From assembly GCA_047974625.1 (NCBI GenBank), contig JBKECK010000016.1:1-64000 (forward strand): a DNA stretch of 64,000 nt, given 5' to 3'. Shown piece by piece: positions 35,441 to 45,348 of the stretch. Below the pieces are notes generated by a model. It was not told the DNA's origin, made no database searches, and was given only the letters and a program-made list of their open reading frames with translations. The translations under genes and the position numbers were made by a program. This stretch comes from CADEDH01 sp047974625. GTDB taxonomy: Bacteria > Actinomycetota > Acidimicrobiia > Acidimicrobiales > SZUA-35. The number at the start of each line of letters is the position of its first letter. Position 1 is the first letter of the stretch.

Positions 35441-36036
35441 GTGTTGTCCGGCTCGATCCGCATCACCGTGGCGTCGGTCATCGTGTGGGTACCGCCGCCG
35501 AGAACCTTGGTCAGGTAGGTGCGCCGCACCGTGACCTCGACTCCCACCCAGGCGGTGGCGTCCGACAACGCCGTGCTGCGGGTCACGGGACACCAGTTCT
35601 TGTCGTAGATCCCGCACGTCGTGCCGTTGCTGAAGGCGAGCGGGTCGTTGAGGTGGGTCAGCGCGGTGCCGTCGTACACATTGCACCGGGCCGTAACGAC
35701 GGCCCCGGCCACCGCGTTCTCGCACGCCGGCGGCATGGCCCCGTCGATGTCGGCTTGGTAGATAACGACCCGTTCGATGACGGCGTCCGACCCGCCCATG
35801 GCGGCCTGGACGGCCAGCAACGCCTCCCGGTCGGCGACCGGCTCGTTGCCGAGCTGGGTCACCACCCGGGCTCCCTTCTGGCTGGCCTGGGTGAGGACCT
35901 GGCGGGAACCCCATCCCGCCCCCACCTCAACCACTCCGAGCACGAGCAAGAGCAGGAGCGAGGCCACGATGGCGAACTCCACCAGTACCGCCCCCCGCTC
36001 GTCGGGCCGGGCCGGGCCCCGGCGCCGGGCCGTCAC
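35437..36036 (-). CDS. TadE-like pseudopilin
   Basis: A 199-residue protein with the TadE signature: basic start, ERGAVLVEFAIVASLLLLLV and LGVVEVGAGW, in which the Glu five residues into the helix is the pilin-type residue. The extracellular part has four Cys. GTG 36036 overlaps the stop of the upstream TadE gene and its own stop overlaps the next start. The three genes are therefore translationally coupled. No tadA ATPase or tadB/C is in the window. Confidence 0.82.
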   Translation of the reverse strand: MTARRRGPARPDERGAVLVEFAIVASLLLLLVLGVVEVGAGWGSRQVLTQASQKGARVVTQLGNEPVADREALLAVQAAMGGSDAVIERVVIYQADIDGAMPPACENAVAGAVVTARCNVYDGTALTHLNDPLAFSNGTTCGIYDKNWCPVTRSTALSDATAWVGVEVTVRRTYLTKVLGGGTHTMTDATVMRIEPDNT

Positions 36037-36668
36037 TGAACCGGCTCCAGCCGGGTGATGGCCGTCCGGGCCAGGTCCTTGCCGCCGGGCAGGATCCCGG
36101 TGATGAACTCGTGCCTGGTCTTGACGGCGATACCGACGTACTCGGTTCCCCCGGCCAGGGCGTCGTCACGACTGGTCGGGCACCAGTACCGGTCCACCGA
36201 GGTGGGGCCGCACCGGAAGTTGCCAGTGTCGAGGCCGGTGACGGGGTCGTCAAGGTCCTTGAAGAAGTCGGCCCGCAGGTAGCGATTGCAGGCCGGGGCC
36301 GTGGAGTCACCGGGCGGGGCGGCGATGGACCCATTGGCGCAAGCGGCTGGCATGGTGGCCTCGGGGCCGTCGGCCCGGAACACCACCACGTACTCGACCT
36401 GGTCGAGACCGATAGCGCCGAGGCCGTGCTGGACCGACCGGAGGATGAAGAAGTCGGCCTCCGGTCGGGCCCCGCCGACCGCGGCAGCCCGGGCCGCTTC
36501 GGCGGCCCCGTTGTTGGTGGCCAGCAGGGAACGGAACAGGAGGCCGAACTCCAGGATCCCGAACAGGAGGGCGAAGAACGCGGGGGTGACGATGGCGGCC
36601 TCGATCATGGCCGCGCCCCGTTCACGGTGGCGCCTTCGGCGGGCGCCTTCGGTCCCAGTGATGTTCAT
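36033..36668 (-). CDS. TadE-like pseudopilin
   Basis: A 211-residue protein. ERGAAMIEAAIVTPAFFALL then FGILEFGLLFRSL is the TadE prepilin-like helix with Glu at +5 from the cleavage-type Ala. The outside domain includes paired Cys (NRYLRADFF, FRCGPTSVDRYWCPTSRD) resembling the neighbouring TadE, so the two are probably paralogues. First gene of the tadE-tadE-tadG-like set. Confidence 0.82.
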   Translation of the reverse strand: MNITGTEGARRRRHRERGAAMIEAAIVTPAFFALLFGILEFGLLFRSLLATNNGAAEAARAAAVGGARPEADFFILRSVQHGLGAIGLDQVEYVVVFRADGPEATMPAACANGSIAAPPGDSTAPACNRYLRADFFKDLDDPVTGLDTGNFRCGPTSVDRYWCPTSRDDALAGGTEYVGIAVKTRHEFITGILPGGKDLARTAITRLEPVQ

Positions 36669-36758
36669 CGACCGACATATCGACGGCCGTCCGAAGCTGA
36701 TTTAGATGATCGGTCCGGGTGGCCCAGGTCCAAATGACCTAGCCCGGGGCGCGACAAC

Positions 36759-36792
36759 GCCGGACCAGCCCCTCAGGGGTCGATGGTCCGGC
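36759..36792. terminator. hairpin between rpmA and the tadE operon
   Basis: GCCGGACCA (36759-36767) pairs perfectly with TGGTCCGGC (36784-36792) and encloses a nested CCCC/GGGG hairpin. It probably separates rpmA transcription from the Tad genes; no T-tract is obvious. Confidence 0.5.
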
Positions 36793-36864
36793 GAGCCGAC
36801 GTCCAGGTAAACACGGGGGTGGCGGGGGCCCGGGATCCGGACGGCGCCGATCCTCCCGGGGCGG

Positions 36865-37116
36865 TCAGTCGGCCAAGACGTCGACGAGCCGACGGCCCTT
36901 GCGGAAGCCGAACTTGACCCGACCGGCCGCGGTGGCGAACAGGGTGTCGTCCCCGCCCCGGCCGACGTTGACGCCGGGGTGGAACTTGGTGCCCCGCTGG
37001 CGCACGATGATGGCGCCGGGGGTGAGCAGCTCGCCGTCGAAGGCCTTCACGCCGAGCCGTTTGCTTTCGGAGTCACGGCCGTTCCGGGTGGAACCGCCGC
37101 CCTTGGTCTTCGACAT
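36865..37116 (-). CDS. rpmA: 50S ribosomal protein bL27
   Basis: An 83-residue protein with the full L27 pattern: GGGSTRNGRDSESKRLGVK near the N-terminus, then PGAIIVRQRGTKFHPGVNVG and LFATAAGRVKF. The flexible N-terminus reaches the peptidyl-transferase centre. It follows rplU by 4 bases in the universal order. Confidence 0.97.
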   Translation of the reverse strand: MSKTKGGGSTRNGRDSESKRLGVKAFDGELLTPGAIIVRQRGTKFHPGVNVGRGGDDTLFATAAGRVKFGFRKGRRLVDVLAD

Positions 37117-37120
37117 GTCG

Positions 37121-37429
37121 TCAGCCCCTGCTGATTCCGGTGATCTCGATGGTGGCGTACGTCTGACGGTGGCCGAACCGCCGGCGGTTGTTCGATTTCG
37201 ACTTGTAGACGAAACCGTCGATCTTCGGGCCCTTGCTCTCCCCGAGCACCCGGGCCGACACCGTCACCCCGGTCAGCTGGTCGGGGGTGGCGAGCACCTG
37301 ATCATCGTCCACCAGGAGGACGGGCTGGAGCTCGATATCGGCTCCCTCCTCGCCCACGCGTTCGACCTGGAGGGTCTGGCCCTGTTCGACCCGGTACTGC
37401 TTGCCACCGGTGGCTACCACTGCGTACAT
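37121..37429 (-). CDS. rplU: 50S ribosomal protein bL21
   Basis: A 102-residue protein: MYAVVATGGKQYRVEQGQTL at the start and KSKSNNRRRFGHRQTYATIE near the end, the RNA-binding signature of L21. It is co-transcribed with rpmA and follows the RNase E/G gene by 72 bases, an arrangement common in bacteria. Confidence 0.97.
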   Translation of the reverse strand: MYAVVATGGKQYRVEQGQTLQVERVGEEGADIELQPVLLVDDDQVLATPDQLTGVTVSARVLGESKGPKIDGFVYKSKSNNRRRFGHRQTYATIEITGISRG

Positions 37430-37501
37430 AGACGTGACAATCTACCGCCCGGTCGGGGCCGAACCACCCGGCCCGGCCCGGCGAATCGGGATGCGGCCGG
37501 T

Positions 37502-39220
<1,719 letters not shown>

Positions 39221-39235
39221 CGATCTGTTCCCTTC

Positions 39236-40012
39236 TCATGAGGCACGCGCCATGGCGTGCCCGGTCGAGGGGCCGGGCCGGCTCAACGGCTCGCACCGGG
39301 CCCCGTCGACGATCATCCATTGGTGAGTGCGACACACCCGTCCCTCGGCCGGCGAGGCCGGTCCGGTTGACGGGGCCGCTGTCTCGGCGGTGGCGCCCGG
39401 GAGCAGTTGCGCAAGCAGCTGGACCAGCTCGGAGGGGCGCACGGTGATCTGACCGGTGGCCAGACGGGCCGAAACCTCCACACCGTTGCTCGTCGGCCCC
39501 GTGATCTCGATGTCGAGAATGGCGGGGCGGACATCGGCGACGGCAGGTTTCCCCTTCCGGACCCGCTCGAGCGGGAGCTCCCCGGCCGTCAAGGCGTGAT
39601 CGACCGCGGTTCGGAGCGCCGCGACGGAAACGCCGAGCACCTCGATCCGCCAATCGCACGATTCGACGGCCTGTTGCAGGGAAGGGGTGCCCGACGGCAC
39701 TGCCACCACGGCCTCGACGGTCATCCCGTCGGGTAGGGCCGTGGTGAGGGCCCCGGGCAGGGACTCGAGGTCGACCTCCTGGTCGAGGTCGACGTCGAGG
39801 TACTCGGCTTCCGACTCGTGGGCCACCGTGAGGGCCAACCCGAAACTCAGCCTCGGCCGCGGGGAGAACCCGGCGGTGTAGGCCACGGGGAGTCGGAGCT
39901 TTCGCAGGGCCCGCTCGAAGATGCGGGCCACATCGCGATGGGACACGAACCGGATCCGACCGTGTTTGGTCCAGCGGATCCGGACGGTCTGGGCCGGGCC
40001 GGGGGCGTTCAC
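39236..40012 (-). CDS. DUF2344 radical-SAM-associated protein (TIGR03936 type)
   Basis: A 258-residue protein. Its N-terminus (VRIRWTKHGRIRFVSHRDVA, then AYTAGFSPRPRLSFGLAL) is the signature of DUF2344, which nearly always accompanies a B12-type radical SAM protein. GTG 40012 overlaps the stop of that gene (GTGA). In some genomes the two are fused. RNase E/G and rplU follow. The function is unknown, but the conserved order suggests an RNA or ribosome modification role. Confidence 0.88.
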   Translation of the reverse strand: MNAPGPAQTVRIRWTKHGRIRFVSHRDVARIFERALRKLRLPVAYTAGFSPRPRLSFGLALTVAHESEAEYLDVDLDQEVDLESLPGALTTALPDGMTVEAVVAVPSGTPSLQQAVESCDWRIEVLGVSVAALRTAVDHALTAGELPLERVRKGKPAVADVRPAILDIEITGPTSNGVEVSARLATGQITVRPSELVQLLAQLLPGATAETAAPSTGPASPAEGRVCRTHQWMIVDGARCEPLSRPGPSTGHAMARAS

Positions 40013-41952
40013 GCCACCGGCTCCTTCGATCTGATTTGGACCGGCACCCAACCACCGGTGCCGAGGTCCTGGCCGGTGCCCTGGCTCCCGCCCGCCGGTG
40101 GGGTGGCCGAGGCCACCACGTGCTCGATGCCGTAGCCGGTGCAGGCTCCGCAGTCGTAGCACGGCGTCCAGCGGCAGTCCTCGAGACCCACCTCGTCGAG
40201 GGCGTCCCGCCAGTCCTGCCACAGGAAGTCCTTGTGCAGCCCGGCCGACAGGTGGTCCCAGGGCAGGGTCTCCTCCTCGGTGCGGTGCCGGTGGGCCACG
40301 TCGTCGGGGTCGAGACCGTGGTCGGCCAGGGCCTGGAGCCACAGGTCAAGGTTGAAGTGCTCGGACCACTCCTGGAAGGTGCCGCCATTGCGCCACACCT
40401 GCTCGATGACGGGACCCATCCGACGGTCACCCCGGCTGGCCAGGCCTTCGACGAGGGTGGCCTTCGGGTCGTGCCATTTCAGCTGGACGCCCTTCATCTT
40501 CCGGGTGGCGTCCCGCAGCAGGCCGACCTTGCGCTGGAGCTCGGCGGTGGTGTTCTGGCCGAACCACTGGAACGGGGTAAACGGCTTCGGCACGAATCCG
40601 CCCACCGAGGCGGTGACACTGGCCCGCTTGTTGTGACGGCGGCCGATCTCGACACAGTTGGCGGCGAGCCGGGCGATACCGAGGGTGTCCTCGTCGGTCT
40701 CGGACGGCAACCCGATAAGGAAGTACAGCTTCACCCGCTGCCAGCCGTTGGCGTAGGCCGCCTCGACGGCGTCGTAGAGGTCCTCTTCCCGGATCAGCTT
40801 GTTGATGATCTGCCGCATCCGCCAGGTGCCGGCCTCAGGGGCAAAGGTGAGGCCGGAGCGACGGGCCCGCTGCAGCTGGGCGGCGATACCCACCCCGAAC
40901 GCATCGACCCGGAGACTGGGCAGCGACACCGACACCGTGGCGCCGCTGGCCTCGCTGTCGTCCATGATGTGGTTGACCACCGAGGTCACGTCGCTCAGGT
41001 CGGCGGTGGAAAGGGAGGTCAGGGTGACCTCGTCGTAGCCGGTCCGTTCCAGGCCCTCGGCCACCATGGTGCGGATCTGCTCCGCCGGGCGCTCCCGCAC
41101 CGGGCGGGTGATCATCCCGGCCTGGCAGAACCGGCAGCCCCGGGTGCAGCCCCGGAACACCTCCACGTTGAGGCGGTCATGGACCACCTCGGTGAGCGGG
41201 GCGAGCTGCTGGCGGGGGTACGGCCAGTCGGCCAGGTCGGCGACGGTGCGTTTCTCCACCACCGGTGGGGCGGCCACGCCCACCGGCCGGATCCCGGCCA
41301 CGGCCGGACCGTCGTAGGTGACCTCGTAACGCGACGGCACGTAGACCGAGTCAATCCCGGCCAGGGCGTCCAGCACCGCGGCCCGGCCGCCTCCCGCCGC
41401 CCGGACGGCCGTGATGACGTCGGTGATCTCGCCGACCATCTCCTCGCCGTCTCCGAGGGCGACCGCGTCGAGGAAGTCGGCCAGGGGTTCGGGGTTGTAG
41501 GTGCAATGGCCCCCGGCGATGACGAGGGGATGGCCCTCGCCCCGGTCGGCGGCCCGCACCGGGACGCCGGCCAGATCCACACAGTTGAGCAGGTTGGTGT
41601 AGGTCAGCTCGGCGGAGAGGTTGAACGCCAGCACGTCGAACGTGCCGGCGTCGGTGTGGTGCTCGACCGAGAACAGGGGGATGCCCTCGGCCCTCATCAG
41701 GGCTTCGAGGTCGGTCCAGGGGGCGTAGGCCCGGTCGGCGGTGGCGTCGGGCCGCTCGTTGATGATCTCGTACAGGATCTGGAGACCCTGGTTGGGTAGG
41801 CCGATCTCGTAGGTGTCCGGATATACGAAACACCAGTTGACCAGGTCGGCCTGCGGGGGTTTAGCCTTGGCCCCGTCTTCACACCCGATGTAGCGGGCGG
41901 GCTTCTGAACCCGGGGCAACAATGGCTCGAGTCTCGACCATACCGACGTCAT
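40009..41952 (-). CDS. B12-binding-type radical SAM protein (TIGR03960 family)
   Basis: A 647-residue protein. The N-terminal half has a degenerate cobalamin-binding-like fold (DTYEIGLPNQGLQILYEIIN, HPLVIAGGHCTYNPEPLADF). The radical SAM core has the CxxxCxxC cluster motif in EVFRGCTRGCRFCQAGM and supporting LKLYFLIGLPSETDED-like sequence. A Cys-rich C-terminus (CRWTPCYDCGACTGYG) may bind a second cluster. ATG 41952 is used. It is coupled to DUF2344. Substrate unknown. Confidence 0.9.
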   Translation of the reverse strand: MTSVWSRLEPLLPRVQKPARYIGCEDGAKAKPPQADLVNWCFVYPDTYEIGLPNQGLQILYEIINERPDATADRAYAPWTDLEALMRAEGIPLFSVEHHTDAGTFDVLAFNLSAELTYTNLLNCVDLAGVPVRAADRGEGHPLVIAGGHCTYNPEPLADFLDAVALGDGEEMVGEITDVITAVRAAGGGRAAVLDALAGIDSVYVPSRYEVTYDGPAVAGIRPVGVAAPPVVEKRTVADLADWPYPRQQLAPLTEVVHDRLNVEVFRGCTRGCRFCQAGMITRPVRERPAEQIRTMVAEGLERTGYDEVTLTSLSTADLSDVTSVVNHIMDDSEASGATVSVSLPSLRVDAFGVGIAAQLQRARRSGLTFAPEAGTWRMRQIINKLIREEDLYDAVEAAYANGWQRVKLYFLIGLPSETDEDTLGIARLAANCVEIGRRHNKRASVTASVGGFVPKPFTPFQWFGQNTTAELQRKVGLLRDATRKMKGVQLKWHDPKATLVEGLASRGDRRMGPVIEQVWRNGGTFQEWSEHFNLDLWLQALADHGLDPDDVAHRHRTEEETLPWDHLSAGLHKDFLWQDWRDALDEVGLEDCRWTPCYDCGACTGYGIEHVVASATPPAGGSQGTGQDLGTGGWVPVQIRSKEPVA

Positions 41953-42046
41953 GTTGGGCGCCAGTCTATCGGAAGCGTCCAGGTCAACGGGCCAGTCGTC
42001 ACGCGGCCGCCCCACAAGGGCCCAGGTCCGCCGCCGCCCGGGGCGT

Positions 42047-42457
42047 TCAGCCCAGGGCGGGGAAGAAGATGCCGATCTCGCGGGCGGCCGACTCCGGCGA
42101 GTCGGAGCCGTGGATCAGGTTCTCGGTCATCTCGGTGCCGAGATCGCCCCGGATGGTGCCCGGAGGGGCCTCGGCCGGGTTGGTCGGCCCCATCATCGTG
42201 CGGACCAGGGCCGGGGTACCTTCGGGTCCTTCGACGACGGCCAGGACCACTGGGCCCCGGGTCATGAACGCGATCAGGGAGGCGTAGAACGACTTCCCGA
42301 CGTGCTCCTCGTAGTGCCGGGCCAGGGTGGCCTCATCCAGCGTGCGGAGCTCGGCGGCGACCAGGGTGAGACCCTTGCGCTCGAACCGGCCGAGGATCTC
42401 GCCGACGTAGCCCCGTTCCACGGCGTCGGGCTTGCAGATGACGAAGGTGCGATTCAC
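42047..42457 (-). CDS. ndk: nucleoside diphosphate kinase
   Basis: A 136-residue enzyme that transfers phosphate from ATP to NDPs. NRTFVICKPDAVERGYVGEI at the start and the active-site His in TENLIHGSDSPESAAREI are canonical. GTG 42457 gives the normal N-terminus. A 94-base gap separates it from the radical SAM gene downstream. Confidence 0.97.
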   Translation of the reverse strand: MNRTFVICKPDAVERGYVGEILGRFERKGLTLVAAELRTLDEATLARHYEEHVGKSFYASLIAFMTRGPVVLAVVEGPEGTPALVRTMMGPTNPAEAPPGTIRGDLGTEMTENLIHGSDSPESAAREIGIFFPALG

Positions 42458-42613
42458 CGGTCGGAGAATAGCGTCCCACCGACGCACCACGGCCCCGGAC
42501 CACGGGGGTCGAGCCCGCGGTCGGGGTCACCCCGCGGCCCGGGCCGCCCGGAGGGGGACGGTGGTGGGCCGGCGACCGGGTCCCGGGCAGGCGTACCCCC
42601 GGCCGACGGGAGC

Positions 42614-43135
42614 TCAGTCGTAGCCGCGGGTGGTCGTCGTCTGGACCGTGGTGGCCGTGGTGGAGGAGGTCGCGGCCGCCGTGGTGGAGGTGGTGGCTGG
42701 GGCGGAGGTAGCGGGAGCCGAGGTGGTGGAGGTGGTGCTCTCGGTGGTCGACGGGTCGGTGGTGGGCGCCCCGACCGAGGTGGTGGCCGGCGCGGACGTG
42801 GTTGGTGGCTCCGTGGTGGAGCTGGTCGAAACCGTCGTCGGCGCGGCCGTGGTCGAGGTGGGCGCGGGAGTGGACGTCGTGGTCGTGAGCAGGGGGTCCT
42901 TGGTCAGGTCCGGGTCGAGGTCGTAGGTGAACTCGCGGGGTTCGCCGACCCGGCTCCCGGTGTCGTTCAGGTACTCACCCGAACGGTTGCTGAGGAAGGT
43001 GATGCCGCTCAGGACCGCGCCGAGGAGCAGACTGCCCAGGAGGGCGTACTCCGGTAGGGCCGCTCCCCGACTGGTGTTGCGGCCCCCGAAACCGACCGTC
43101 GACCGGTGAGCCCGTGGCTCTGCTTGTCCCGTCAT
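42614..43135 (-). CDS. Flp-like pilin with long Thr/Ser/Pro tail
   Basis: A 173-residue protein. Residues 15-60 match Flp/Fap prepilins: RGAALPEYALLGSLLLGAVL with the +5 Glu after the cleavage-type Gly/Ala. From residue 90 the chain is low-complexity Thr/Ser/Ala/Pro (for example TTTSTPAPTSTTAAPTTVST), likely glycosylated or a wall spacer. Normal Flp subunits are about 60-80 residues, so the tail is unusual. ATG 43135. It is paired with a second tailed pilin upstream. Confidence 0.7.
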   Translation of the reverse strand: MTGQAEPRAHRSTVGFGGRNTSRGAALPEYALLGSLLLGAVLSGITFLSNRSGEYLNDTGSRVGEPREFTYDLDPDLTKDPLLTTTTSTPAPTSTTAAPTTVSTSSTTEPPTTSAPATTSVGAPTTDPSTTESTTSTTSAPATSAPATTSTTAAATSSTTATTVQTTTTRGYD

Positions 43136-43244
43136 CTCCAGGCAATCGACGCCGGATTCTGACCAGTTGAGCAGGTTGATCCGTCCGGATCGGATTCCCG
43201 GTCGATCGGCCCAACCGACCGCGGCAACCTTGCCCTTCGGCCGG

Positions 43245-43796
43245 TCACCCGGCCTTCCCCTTGCCCTTACCGGAGTTGCCCTTACCGGAGTTGCCCTTAC
43301 CGGAGTTGCCGTTGGTGACGGCCGGCACCGGGACCGAGGGGGTAGGGGCCGTCGACGCCGTCGACGTGGCACAGGCGGCGGCCTGGGAATTGGCGTTGGC
43401 GTTCGCCCCGGCGTTGGCGTTGGCGCTGCCGGCGTTACTCCGGCATTCCCCGGTGGTCGTGGTGGTCGCCGGGGCCAGGAAGTCGTCGGTGGTGTACGGG
43501 CCCACCGTGGTCTCACCGCCCTCGGTAGTGCTGGTGGTCGTGGGGATGGTCGAGGCGAGGGCGGCAGTGGTGGGCACGGTCAGGGAGCGGGGCTGCCCGA
43601 TGGTGTCGGCGTCGGCGGCCAGGAACTCACCGGCGCCCGCCTGGAGGGAGTCGACGGTGGCGAACACCGAGGCGAGGGCCAGGGCTAGGATCAGGCCGTA
43701 TTCGATGAGGGTGGTCCCCCGCTCGTGGGATCGGGGGTGGTCGGGATCATCGGGGGACGACGATCCGCGCCAACGGGATGGGCATGACGGGCGCAT
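43245..43796 (-). CDS. Flp-like pilin with low-complexity tail and NSGKG repeats
   Basis: A 183-residue protein. SHERGTTLIEYGLILALALA is the Flp prepilin helix with the +5 Glu. A Thr-rich spacer, an Asn/Ala repeat (GSANANAGANANANSQ) and a C-terminal run of Asn-Ser-Gly-Lys-Gly units encoded by 15-bp repeats follow. The start ATG 43796 adds a 25-residue leader before the cleavage-type Gly. Probably a paralogue of the neighbouring pilin. Confidence 0.7.
   Translation of the reverse strand: MRPSCPSRWRGSSSPDDPDHPRSHERGTTLIEYGLILALALASVFATVDSLQAGAGEFLAADADTIGQPRSLTVPTTAALASTIPTTTSTTEGGETTVGPYTTDDFLAPATTTTTGECRSNAGSANANAGANANANSQAAACATSTASTAPTPSVPVPAVTNGNSGKGNSGKGNSGKGKGKAG
43261..43305 (-). repeat. 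three perfect tandem 15-bp units in a pilin gene
   Basis: The plus-strand unit TTGCCCTTACCGGAG occurs three times in a row (43261, 43276, 43291), encoding Asn-Ser-Gly-Lys-Gly repeats on the minus strand. Perfect repeats of this length are prone to copy-number change. Confidence 0.85.
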
Positions 43797-43948
43797 ACTA
43801 TGACCAATCGGGCTACCACCGGACGACCTTGACCCGGTTGGCCCGCCCGGCCCGGGTACGGTGCCGGCGGCCGCAGATGCCGATCGGCCCATCCACCACC
43901 ACCCGCCGGCGGGACCGGCAGTGATGCTCGACCTCGGCCGGCCCCGGT

Positions 43949-45289
43949 TCAGTCCGGCGGCGGGCCGAGGAGGGCCCGGGCGGCGGGCCGGGCGTCCCCC
44001 ACCACGTACAGGCTGCCGCTGACCAGGATGAGGTCGTCGTCGGCGGTGACGGCCAGAGCCCGGCGGAGGGCCTCGGCCGGATCAGGCACGACCTCGGCGG
44101 AGAGCCCCATGGACCGGGCCGCGGCGGCCACCTCGGCGGCCGGTTGGGCCCGCGACCAGTTGGGCTGGCAGCAGATGATGGCGTCGAAGTCGGCGGCGTC
44201 GAAGGCCTCGAGCATCTCCCGGGGGTCCTTGCCGGTGAGCATCCCCACCACCAGGACCCACGAGCCCAGGCGGGCGAAGGTCTCGTCCAGGGTGCCCTTG
44301 GCGGCCTGGGCCCCGGGCGGGTTGTGGGCCCCGTCGAGGATAACGATCGGGCTCTGGTTGACGACCTCGAACCGGGCCGGGAGGTCGACGGTGGTGAGGG
44401 CGAACTCCGCCTGTTCCTGGGGGGAGGGTCGCCCGAAGAAGGCCTCCACGGCGACCAGGGCGGTGGCCAGGTTGTCGCCCTGGTGGGCGCCGTGGAAGGG
44501 CAGGAACAGCTCGTCGTAGACGGCGTCGGGCGTGCGGATGTCGAGCAGTCGACCGCCCACGGCGAGCTCGTTGCGCACGACCTCGAAGTCACGGTCGGCC
44601 ATCCAGACCTCTCGCGGCTGTTCCGCGGTGAAGATCGGCAGCAGGTCCCCCATGGGGCTGCCGAGCACGAGCCGGGAGTCCGGGTGGATGATGCCGGCCT
44701 TCTCGCGGGCCACCGTCTCGGCCCACCCCTCGGCCCCGTCGGTGTGGTCCTTGCCAATATTGGTGACCACGGCGACCTCGGCGTCGATGACGTTGGTGGC
44801 GTCGTACCGGCCGAGCATGCCGACCTCGACGACGGCGACGTCGACGGCGAGCTCGGCGAACCAGACCAGAGCCGCGGTGGTGAGGATCTCGAACCGGCTG
44901 GGACGATGCTCGACCAGCGGCTCGATCCCGGCGATGAGGCTCATGACCCGGGCGAAGTCGGCGTCACTGATCGGCTCACCAGCCCAGCTCAGGCGCTCGT
45001 TGATGCGTTCGATGTCCGGGCTGGTGTAGGTGCCCACCGACAGGTCGGTCGCGGCCACGAGGGCGGTGACGAAGCGGGCCGTGGAGCCCTTGCCGTTGGT
45101 GCCGGTGATGTGGAACTTACGGTAGGCGTCCTGGGGGTTGCCGAGGGCGGCGAGCAGCTCCCGCATCGGCTCGAGGGACAGGCCGTCGGTGGCCCCAGCC
45201 ACGGGAAGGCCCGGCCCGGGACGTCCCCGCCGGGTACCGTCCCGGCTGGTGTGGTCGTCGAGATAGGCCAAGGCCTGCTTCATGTCCAT
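43949..45289 (-). CDS. folC: folylpolyglutamate synthase/dihydrofolate synthase
   Basis: A 446-residue Mur-ligase-like enzyme that adds glutamate to folates. The ATP loop is KFHITGTNGKGSTARFVTAL. VAVVEVGMLGRYDATNVIDA, VAVVTNIGKDHTDGAE and VILDGAHNPPGAQAA are the remaining signatures. Start ATG 45289. It lies 59 bases downstream of clpX on the same strand; valS, often its neighbour, is absent. Confidence 0.93.
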   Translation of the reverse strand: MDMKQALAYLDDHTSRDGTRRGRPGPGLPVAGATDGLSLEPMRELLAALGNPQDAYRKFHITGTNGKGSTARFVTALVAATDLSVGTYTSPDIERINERLSWAGEPISDADFARVMSLIAGIEPLVEHRPSRFEILTTAALVWFAELAVDVAVVEVGMLGRYDATNVIDAEVAVVTNIGKDHTDGAEGWAETVAREKAGIIHPDSRLVLGSPMGDLLPIFTAEQPREVWMADRDFEVVRNELAVGGRLLDIRTPDAVYDELFLPFHGAHQGDNLATALVAVEAFFGRPSPQEQAEFALTTVDLPARFEVVNQSPIVILDGAHNPPGAQAAKGTLDETFARLGSWVLVVGMLTGKDPREMLEAFDAADFDAIICCQPNWSRAQPAAEVAAAARSMGLSAEVVPDPAEALRRALAVTADDDLILVSGSLYVVGDARPAARALLGPPPD

Positions 45290-45348
45290 GGCGACCTCAC
45301 CTGGGGGACGGGTGACGGGTGCGGCGGATGCGACCGGGGCGACGGGAC

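Noticed and set aside
43249..43311. Tandem repeats considered as a CRISPR array
   Set aside because: Units are contiguous 15-mers without spacers, inside a coding frame. No array or cas gene was seen anywhere in the window.
42614..43516. A 300-codon version of the tailed pilin
   Set aside because: The extra N-terminus is arginine/proline shadow sequence overlapping the neighbouring pilin gene; the start at 43,135 places the prepilin helix correctly.
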